Program-made: the position numbers and the translations under genes
Notes under the pieces: model-generated
The model's input: only the letters and a program-made list of their open reading frames with translations
What the model was told of the DNA's origin: nothing
Database searches by the model: none
From: Todiramphus chloris collaris
Taxonomy: Eukaryota > Chordata > Aves > Coraciiformes > Alcedinidae
Assembly: GCA_025345505.1 (NCBI GenBank)
Contig: JANVCC010000077.1
Span: forward strand, 6,405,494 to 6,469,493
Direction: 5' to 3'
Length of the DNA stretch: 64,000 nucleotides
Shown: piece after piece, positions 55,965-64,000 of the stretch
Layout: each line of letters begins with the position of its first letter
How positions within the stretch are numbered: the stretch's first letter is position 1

Positions 55965-56930
55965 ATGCAACCCAAAATCTCTCTTCTACAAATAATTTTG
56001 ATTTTATCCTTTTGCTTTCATGCAAGAAACCTGTGAACCTCCTGATTTCTTTTTCCTTCTTTTGTAGTAAGATGAGCTAAGAACGTTTAAACAAAAATTT
56101 TAAAGAAACTTAAATTACATGAAGTAAGAGAAAATATGTTGTGTTAAAAAGACAGTAACAGGATCTCTTTTCATTCCTTTTTGATGAGGTTGTCTCTTGG
56201 AAATTTTAAGGATATATTTTATTAAAATTATTTCAGTACTCACATATTATGCATTCCAGTTGCATTTTTAAATATTTCCTATTATGTTAGTGCGTATTTT
56301 CTGTTCTCAAGACAGTCTTTCAATGCTGCATGTTTTTAATGTTGGGGTTTCTTACATCTGGTTTATAGCTTAAAAAATAATAAATGTGTGAACTGATTTG
56401 CACCAAATTCCCTCCTAAGAGTTTATAGTAAAAAGGGATTGTGAAAGTGAGGGGGAAATAGGGAAGAATTAAAAATAATGGCAGAATAATTCTTGTAATC
56501 ACTCAGGATAGGATAAGCATGAAATGCAACTATAATATGAATGATAATCTGAAGGGGGAAGTAACGGCTGAAAGACTGAAAGAATTTCAATTAAAATATA
56601 CTAAGCTTAACTGATTGTGCAGATAAAGCACACCGATACAGCAATGATGGGCACTACATAAATGCCAGTGCAGATTCCCAAGGCACAGCAAACAGTTTAA
56701 TTAAAAATGAATTTCAATACAATTATTGTTTTAGCCTGACAAACAACTACGACAGAAAGTCATATTTCATCGTACGAGCTCCCAACGCAAGAAGCGTTTC
56801 ATTGTAGGGTATTTATGAACCCCGTTTTGTTTCAGACCTCATAATGGACAGTTGAAACACGCAGCAATGAATATACCCTTGTATCGGTCCTTTGTTCTGG
56901 AATGTTATCTAAAGCTGTAATTGCGGGGAA
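55965..56930. promoter_or_regulatory. Candidate conserved regulatory domain
   Basis: Long, AT-rich, almost without open frames, with many varied motifs: ACAAATAATTTTG, TTAAATTACATG, ATTAAAATTATTTC, AAAAATAATGGC, TCAATTAAAATATAC, GTTTAATTAAAAATG, ATACAATTATTG, AAGTCATATTTCATCGTACG, CCCAACGCAAGAAGCG, ACGCAGCAATGAATATACCC and GCTGTAATTGCGG. The final 200 bp also keep CpGs and lead into a CpG-dense core. No repeat family. One of the better enhancer or non-coding RNA promoter candidates. Confidence 0.45.
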
Positions 56931-57320
56931 GGCAGTTCCATCCGACGGGAGAACCCCCTTTGGCGCGGAGGCTGAGCGCGTTTCGGCGCTTCGGTTATGT
57001 TTCAGTGCCCTCTCGTGGCTCACATGCCGTGGGGACACGGGGGACAGGCAACCCCATGTGGGGACACTGCCACCCAAGGATGCCCCCACACAGCACCCCC
57101 CTCCCACCCCACACCGCCCTTCCATGCTTCTGGCAGGGCCAGGCACATCAGCACTCTACAGCAACCCCAGGTGGGCATTGCCACCATCCCCATGGGACTA
57201 CGCAGGCTGGCAGGGGACAGCCATCTGCCACGTGTGTTCCTGTGGCCTGGTTTGCATCTCAGGGAGGCTGGGCCACCCACACTGGAGGGGACAAGCGTTG
57301 TCATCACCTGCCCCAGGAGG
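56931..57320. other. CpG-dense core and GC-rich block
   Basis: Within 56941-57000 there are nine CpGs in 60 bp (CCGACGG, GGCGCGG, GCGCGTTTCGGCGCTTCGG), far above the depleted level elsewhere. From 57025 to 57310 the DNA is GC-rich and C-heavy (CACACAGCACCCCCC, CCCACCCCACACCGCCC). Three plus frames of 122-204 aa and one minus frame of 95-104 aa stay open together, which argues against any being real. A small promoter-like CpG island is possible; no TATA box or splice site was identified. Confidence 0.4.
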
Positions 57321-60300
57321 AAGCACGGACTGTCATCGAGGTCTGTGGGGGATGCTTGCTATTGACCCCATTTCTGGACCAGGACTGGTCTGTCCGGTCT
57401 CCTGCTGTGCAATGACTCATGTTCTTGTGATGTACCAGGGCATCAAAGGCTCCTGCAACCAGCGGTACCTACCTGCGTGGGGTTTCTGTAACAGTCAGGG
57501 GTTATGGACTGTATGATGGCCACTTCAATACTTAGCCGTGCATTTCAGAGTTCCCCTGTGATCTATACGTACATGCGATTTAAAATATCTTTCCTGTCTG
57601 TTTTCTCTCCTCTAACTTTTTTTTTTTCACTAGTTTCTTCTCTCCCCACCTTCCTTTCCTCCCAAACCAAGTAGTGCCTCTCACAAACTGCAGTGCTCGG
57701 AGCTGGTGTGAGGGGCTGCAGGCTGAGAGGAACAGGCAGGTTACAGGCAGCTGCCCGGGGAGCATTCCATGCACATCACTGTCTACAATTTTCTTTCAGA
57801 AATTAAGTTGCTTGTTCCCTCCTAGTCTCAAAACCTGCTGCCAGTCACACTGATTTGTACCAAACCATGTGGTACATGTGCTCTGATACAGAAAACCCCA
57901 TCTAATTCTCAATCGAAGTCACTTATCTAAGCCTGGTTGGGAGTCAAGCTGTGACCATTACATTCAGATCACTTATGACACAAACTAGATTTAAACACAT
58001 ATCTCAAGAAGCATAAACCTCTGTCTTCTGACTTCACTACAGTTTTAGATGATGGTAAAAGTCAAAACCACCACCATAATTACCCATCTATTTCTCATTG
58101 TGTTTTCTGTACTGCACATCACCATAAAACCTAGGATATGATGTTTGAAAGTTAAATAAATGATGTGAAACTTACATCTTTGTTTCAGCTAGGCTTTTTT
58201 TTTACAGCATAAGAACTGAGTGCAGGCTGTAAGTCTTGTCTGTGTGCCGTGCCTTTTATTGCTTCCTTGCTTGTACGGTGCAGCTTGGGAATTTTAAGAC
58301 AGAGGAGGGTGTATAAATTGCACAGCTCTGTACTGCAGGTGAAACCAATCCCTGCTGTAATGCTGTTGAAGGTACGAGAGCTGTAAATGAGAAGGATTTT
58401 TCCTCAGTGTTTAACATAACCATTTCACTGAGCAGTGTGCTGCCCAGCCCCTGCAGCCTTGCACTGAGACGAGACAGGAGACAGAGAATGCATGTTGGTT
58501 TTCAGAAAAAATGAACTGAGAAAGAGTTGTCTTTCCTTCCTCTGTTTTTCATGTCTCTGTGAGACTTTTCATTTTGAGGGACATAACAAATCAAAACCAG
58601 ACCAGGTCTGGGTAGAGTTTTTCCTCTGTAAGTGATTTCCTCCAAACCTGTGGGAATTTTCCAGTAAGATGCTGTTGTATCACTGGTTTTATCTTATGCT
58701 GATACTGAACTGATGTTTCTGATGTGGGAAGTTTTCTTATAAATGTGTTTTTGCAAGGAGGAGGAGGAGAGGTACTGGGACTCTCTGTCCATGTGCTGGT
58801 TCTTACTGCTCAGAGATTAAAAAAGTGTTGATGGAACTGAGGCAGAGTTGTAGGCATCCTTAGGTGGTACCCTGACAGCAGCAGTGACTTTTAGGTAGCT
58901 GCCACTTCTGCCTATTTTCTCAAGGTGAAAACCCCATTCCTCATGAGGTGACTGAGGGAGAGGTCCCCAGTCCTGTGCTAGTGTCCTGCAACCACCTCTA
59001 CTCTCCTGTGATGCTCAGTGAGAAGGTTCAGGTGACTCCACATAAGCACGTGCCAGGCTCACTACTTACACTGTTAGTCATCACCGGTAGAAAGGGATCA
59101 TCTTCTTTCTTCTCTGTGTTTATGTTGGGATTATGCAGGCTCAGCATGCACCAGGTTTTTGCTCTGAGGGAGTCAGCAGAGTTTTCACCTCAGGACGTAG
59201 GAATCCACCTTTTTGGTTAAGGTCACGAACAAAGACCTGCTAGCACCTTCACCATTTTCCTGTCTGCCAGAAGCACAAAACTGCATGACTGGTTCGCTCC
59301 TGGAGACAGCCCCTCAGAGGAGCTGCTGTTGAGTTTGGGGGCCACAGCAGACACGCAGACTGGGTAGGGAGTTAGGGCCTGGCAGCACCAGCTCTGTCAC
59401 AGCAAGAGCTCCTGAGCAGAACGAGTGAAGGGGTCAAACAACAGGCTTGAGGACAATTGTCAAGGTCCACAGCTTAAAGATCTGGGCTGGTACAGGTGAG
59501 AAAAGAGGAATCAGTACTGCCAGCCCTCCTGTTTTCACAGCCCCTGAGCTTTGGGAGCCATGTTAAAAAGAAATGTATTTGGTCTTTGAAGAGGGCAGAG
59601 AGAAGCAGATGGGGCCACAGAAGCAGGCAAAACCACTAATGGGATCATCCAACAAGCCTGGCCAGACAGCTCTGCTGCATCCATTAATAATAATACTGTG
59701 CACACAAAGCCCTCAATCCTATATTTTGTGAATCATAAGCCAGGGGGAGATACCCTTTCATATACTAGGATACCTTCTTTTCGGACCTCAATATTTCAAA
59801 TACCTCTAGTATTGAGTCTGAAGTGGATGTGGCTGGAGAGAGGAGTTACTCCTCTGCTTTGTGAATAAAATCCCAAAGGACCAAGGGCTAAGAGATGCTG
59901 AGCACCCATTTCAATAGGTCTTCCCAGTGCAGACCAGACAAATTCACAGGTCATGCCACTCAAATGTCAAGCATGTGCTCAGTGGTGGGAAGAGTGGAGG
60001 GGCTTTGTGGCCACAGCCTGTTTCTGTGGCTGTGAGTTGAAGTGCAGATGCACCGTTGCTCTACCAGTCCCCTGCAGCTCCCTTCACACAGATCAAGCTA
60101 GTGATAGAGAGTTTCTTTATTTGCCCAGATTGGAGTGAAGTCTGTGTTGCCATGACCTTGCTTTTCTGTGACTCCTATTCTAGTGAGCCCTATCTTGCTG
60201 CTCACTGACATTTCCTTGAATGCAACTGTTATTTACAGAACGAGAGGTGAATGCTCAGAAATGTTTTTGGAAGCCAGCAGCAAAGGCCAGGTTAATGGTT

Positions 60301-61142
60301 ACTTGTGTGCTAACACAGACTCTGACCCACGCGGTGCAGCCAGGGCGGTGGAGACTGTTGCTATCATCTGCTCACGCAGCGCGGGATGGCACAACACAGA
60401 CTACCCAGAGCAGTGCTGTCTCCTCACTTTGCCTCATCTCTCATTAGCAGCAGCCTCTACAACAAGAGACACTTCTTTCAAAACTTAAAAAGTGTGTGTG
60501 AATGCTGTTCAAAAGCCTGCTTGTTAGAAGACTAGAAACGAGTGGCAGCCTGAGCCAGGGAGATATAGAAGACTTAAAATACATATATATGAATCATATA
60601 AGCCAGCCTATAAGCCAGGGTGTATAGAAACTGACCTTTCTGTTTCATCACTGCACAGTAAACAAACTGCATAATTTCCTCCATCCCAAGAGTACTTGTC
60701 CCCTCTCTGCTGTCTGTCCTGATGTCACACGCTGCAGCTGCATTTGGCAGCTTTGCTCCCTCTTTCTCCTCTCTGTTCCTTCTCTTACAGACAGCACAGT
60801 GGGATACCTACTCTTCTATCTTCACTCCTTCTTCACCAAAAATATGTCCCAGTTCATTTGTGTGCAGGGATGAATCCTGGTCAACTGGGATGAGGCAGTG
60901 TAGATGGACAACACAGGACTATTTTGTGGGAGAGCAGCCAAAACAGTTCGAGTTTTACTGTGTGTCTGTCTTAGACACAGAGATTTAGGTGGCTGGATAC
61001 TTATCTGAAAAAGAAAAGAGTTCTTGCTATTGGTGGAGGAAATTAAAGCCATATCTGAGTAGAGAGATGAACGTAAACAACTGCTTCTCAAAAATGCATG
61101 AGAATAGAGATCTCAGACCTGGGCTAATACATACTAGGGACT
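57321..61142. other. Long non-coding interval, nothing recognised
   Basis: Unique sequence with short frames. T runs near 57619-57628 and 58196-58203. The word ATAAGCCAG recurs twice near 60597-60620. GC-richer pieces (58920-59220, 59950-60140, 60160-60490) hold frames of 61-106 aa without domains. No gene recognised. Confidence 0.45.
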
Positions 61143-61562
61143 GGAATATCTTTCTTACAAGAAAAGGCTGAGACACCAGGGGCTGTTTAGCCTGGGGAAC
61201 AGAAGACTGAGAGGGGATCTTATTAATGTTTACAAATATCTGAAGGGTGGGTGTCAAGCAGAAGGGTCCAGTCTCTTTTCATTGGTGCCCAGTGATAGGA
61301 CAAGGGGTGATGGTCACAAACAAGAACACAGGAAGTTCCACCTCAACATGAGGAAAAAATTCTTTACTGTGAGGGTGACAGAGCACTGGAACAGGCTGTT
61401 CAGAGAGGTTGCTGAGTTTCCTTCTCTGGATACTTAGAATGCACCTGGAAGTGTTCCTGTGTGTCCTGTCCTGGGTGATCCTACTCTGGCAAGAGGGAGT
61501 TGGACTTGATGATCTCCAGAGGTCCCTCTCAACCCCTACCATTCTGATTCTGTGATTCTATG
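61143..61562 (+). mobile_element. CR1 LINE, 5'-truncated, with ORF2 C-terminus and 3' UTR
   Basis: The best preserved transposable element here. Nucleotides read AAAAGGCTGAGACACCAGGG, CTGTTTAGCCTGGGGAACAG, GAGGGGATCTTATTAATG and so on to TTGGACTTGATGATCTCCAG, AGGTCCCTCTCAACCCC, ATTCTGATTCTGTGATTCTA. Translated in frame from about 61207, it gives [50 protein letters not shown] and [14 protein letters not shown] before a stop, which is the C-terminal end of avian CR1 ORF2. Only about the last 420 bp of a roughly 4.5-kb element is present, typical of CR1. The still-readable frame makes it the youngest CR1 copy in the window. Confidence 0.95.
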
Positions 61563-64000
61563 TTCAAGTATTCAGCTTTGAACTCAGACTCAATGTCATT
61601 GAGTCTTCACAGTCTTGTCTGAGGATGTACCTGCTCCAGCTTGAAGAAAGTCTTCAAGAATAAACACATTTTTACATTTGCTAGCTGAATTGCACAAAAA
61701 GTTAACATTCTCCAAGCTGAAGATCTACATTTAGTTTGTCCTTGAGTTAGGTAATCTCCATCAGAAAATGCATGTTCTTCACTTACAGAAGCAAACAATT
61801 ATTCTACATGAAACCGATGCATAAAGTAGGATAAAAAAGCACCCTCCTGTGAGTATAGCAGCCTGATAGAAGTCCTGAGTAAGCAGCACTAGAAATCTAT
61901 TACTTCATTGAGGCTGGAAAAGATATGCTTAATATTTTTAGCCCAGTTGACAGTTTTGCTAACCTCTCTCCATTTTGAACAATTTTCATGTAAATATTTT
62001 TCTATAGTAAGTATATAGAAACAGTGTGGTATAGGAGCAGCGAAATTTAAGAGAAGCACGTGAGACTGACAATGCTGGGACTGAGATTTATCATAAAATA
62101 CCAGCTCTACAGCCTGATATCCTTCTGCTCTCTAGTGGGTTTCCACACTGAAAGACTTCAAAGTTCCCCTGTGTGCAAATAAATGTGATATCCCCTGGAC
62201 TGCACACTCATTTTTCATATATAATGACAACTCAGAGTCCATCTCAATGCATATAGCTAGGAAACATGGCCCCCTAAAGGTGCCTACATGTGGGTGAACC
62301 TCAGTGGTGCCTCTGAGCGTCAGCCCCATGGTGCCTTTTGTGGTCAAATGCTGAAGGGTCCAGGTACCAACCAGTATAGCTGACTTTACTGCAGTATAAT
62401 GCTGAGATCTAGTCATAAAATAGGAATGTGACATCTTTATTTCTTCTTGACTGCTGATTTCAGACATTCACTGAGGGATAACCATCCTTCTTCTTACACA
62501 TCCAGAAGCTGACGGGCAGTTATTTTATCAGCTTTTTAAAAATCGTTCCAAAAGATGGTTTTTTCCTCTAACTTTCCAGATGAAGGTGAAACTGTGACCA
62601 CTGAGAATTACAGATTATAGAAAGGTCAGCCTGCAAGAACACTCTCACCTGCATGCCCTAAATCCTATGCAAAGTATTTCCTAAGCCTAAAGAGCAGGAA
62701 GAATGGTAAAAACTCACTAATGGAAATTTTGAACATGTACTAGACCACCAGGTGTTAAGGGAGCTTTAGGTGATGGGTTTGGGGAAAAGCATCATTTGTG
62801 GTGAAATTATGTCATAACTGGAAAAATCATCCCTGACTTTTCCTTTGTTCTGAGGTCCAGCATTTCAGGGAGATCAGCACTGGAAGGGGCTGTGCCAGGA
62901 GGCTGCAGCATCTCTGCTGTGCAAGGTTTCTGAGAGCTGACTAGAGGAGATTCTGGGAGTGCTAGGCCAGGGGAGGGATTAATGAACACCATGCAAATTT
63001 GTGTGATACTTGATGATTTCTGTCAGTTTGGCTTGTTGGATTATTCAGCTGTGAGTAAACCTGTCTTTTCTCTACTGCAACTTCAAATTACCTTCACTTC
63101 TCCTCTCTCCCTTCCTGTGCTGCTCATTTGGATGGAGGTTAGGTGACCTAGCATCCTTTATTCATGAAAGAAGCCCCGTAATATATGTACGTTTGTTCTA
63201 TGTTCATGGGGTTAATTTGGTTTTAGCAAAAAAGTGCAGAGAAGCAGCCCTGAAGACAGAAATCCTCCATTTTCCTTCCCAGCAATAGACTGTGTCGTTC
63301 ATGCTGCAGAGTCCCTGTCCTGCAGGCTTGCTTCCTGTCTTGCTTCGAACGGCACCGGCTATGGTTCCCGAGACTAGCATAGCAGTGCTAGCTCAGTTGT
63401 AGACTTTACATCTTCCCTTAATTCCTCCTAGCTCTAAATTTGGTTGGAAGAATCAAATTTTTCTCTGGGGATCTGCAGAGAATCACAAGTTGGTGGCTCA
63501 TGTTCTCCCCTTCTCTGAGCTGTAACTCATGGGCAAAGGACTTGCTGGCTTCAGTACAAACCAAAAAGGTCATTTAAAAACCAGTTAACCATCCCTCTTA
63601 CAGCAGGAACTGTCCCCTGTTTAATTGTGAAATGTAATACCATCAGAAAATTCCTGTTTATCCCACTTGAGCTATTATGCAACTTCTCAGAAAGAAACCA
63701 CATTCATCACAGGGGGATAATAAGTTTTATTTATAGAGTAGCCCATGCATGAAATCCTCTGGGCAACTAAAAAAATAGTCTGGCTTAAAACAAAACAAAA
63801 CAAAAAAACCAATGAAAAAACATCTCCATGTAGTCCAATAAATGCCAAGAGGGGTGAAATAATTTCTTAGTGTTTTTAGACCAAACGTGGCTAGCAGTAA
63901 ATGAGTGTCGAAAAGATTTTTAACAGACATTTTCTGAAGTTACATTGCTATCCTCCTCCAAACAGCTGGTAGCTGTGTGGGATGATCAGAAAAAGAAGAG
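61563..64000. other. Non-coding sequence, nothing recognised
   Basis: Unique sequence after the CR1. 63790-63812 holds an (AAAAC)n-type run. The 111-aa minus frame at 62132-62467 has no domain. No other repeat family, RNA gene or motif cluster stands out. Confidence 0.45.

Noticed and set aside
56902-57516. 204-aa open frame on the plus strand in GC-rich DNA
   Set aside because: Three plus frames and one minus frame are open together because stop codons are rare in this GC-rich block. Composition is proline/glycine/tryptophan-rich as expected from base content; no domain.
1-64000. CRISPR arrays, bacterial operons, plasmid or phage elements
   Set aside because: No regularly spaced repeats, ribosome binding sites or dense coding; composition and repeats are those of a vertebrate.
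1-64000. Known microRNA precursors
   Set aside because: A look for well-known mature sequences (let-7, miR-9, miR-124, miR-137, miR-128) gave none. Less familiar hairpins cannot be excluded without a folding scan.

Overview
This window looks like a non-coding stretch of a bird genome. The main evidence is the repeats. There are CR1 LINE 3' ends of avian type on both strands; the clearest, at 61143-61562, ends in ATTCTGTG/ATTCTATG-type octamers and keeps readable C-terminal ORF2 codons. There is also one compact LTR with TATA and AATAAA signals close together, as in avian ERVL-like LTRs, and a set of very old amniote repeats: MIR, an L2-type tail, an ancient CR1 and tRNA-derived SINE heads. 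Overall interspersed-repeat content is low. Runs such as GGTTTGGTTTT and long poly-A/T tracts also fit a bird. I could not name the chromosome or the neighbouring genes.

No protein-coding gene, coding exon, functional tRNA, rRNA or known microRNA precursor could be supported. The longest open frames (236 aa at 17077-17787 minus, 204 aa at 56902-57516 plus, 181 aa at 14738-15283 minus, 171 aa at 7208-7723 plus) lack recognisable domains. They run through repeats or low-complexity sequence, or share the stretch with other open frames. The window therefore reads as intergenic sequence or the inside of a very long intron.

Layout: 1-12 kb is mostly unique sequence with a MIR (7.5 kb), an L2-type tail (8.4 kb), a tRNA-like SINE head (10.6 kb), an ERVL-like LTR (10.8-11.06 kb) and a second MIR (11.65 kb). 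From 12.06 to 18.48 kb lies a dense series of blocks rich in homeodomain-type cores (TAAT, ATTA), bHLH and octamer-like motifs. They are separated by homopolymer tracts and interrupted by one MIR tail at 15.9 kb. These look like a cluster of developmental enhancers, but this is inference from base composition and motif density, since conservation could not be tested. From 18.5 to 36 kb the sequence is AT-rich and mostly featureless, with an ancient antisense CR1 (22.6 kb) and scattered candidate regulatory blocks (23.2, 25.1, 28.2 and 29.5 kb). From 36 to 49 kb there is a 32-bp G-run, a MITE-like palindrome, CR1 and SINE fragments, and three more candidate regulatory domains (36.6-37.3, 44-45.1 and 48.1-48.8 kb). 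A 24-bp motif is duplicated 1.33 kb apart at 44.16 and 45.49 kb. The last 15 kb holds one well preserved MIR (49.7 kb), small tandem repeats, a candidate regulatory domain at 56-56.9 kb that runs into a small CpG-dense, GC-rich block (56.9-57.3 kb), and the CR1 copy at 61 kb.

If the reading is right, the working content is cis-regulatory: several kilobase-scale blocks with homeobox-like sites in a gene-poor landscape, as is typical around developmental transcription-factor genes. No undescribed multi-gene system was found. The observations most worth following are the duplicated 24-bp module, the CpG-dense core at 56.94 kb, and the MIR tail lying inside the candidate enhancer cluster.
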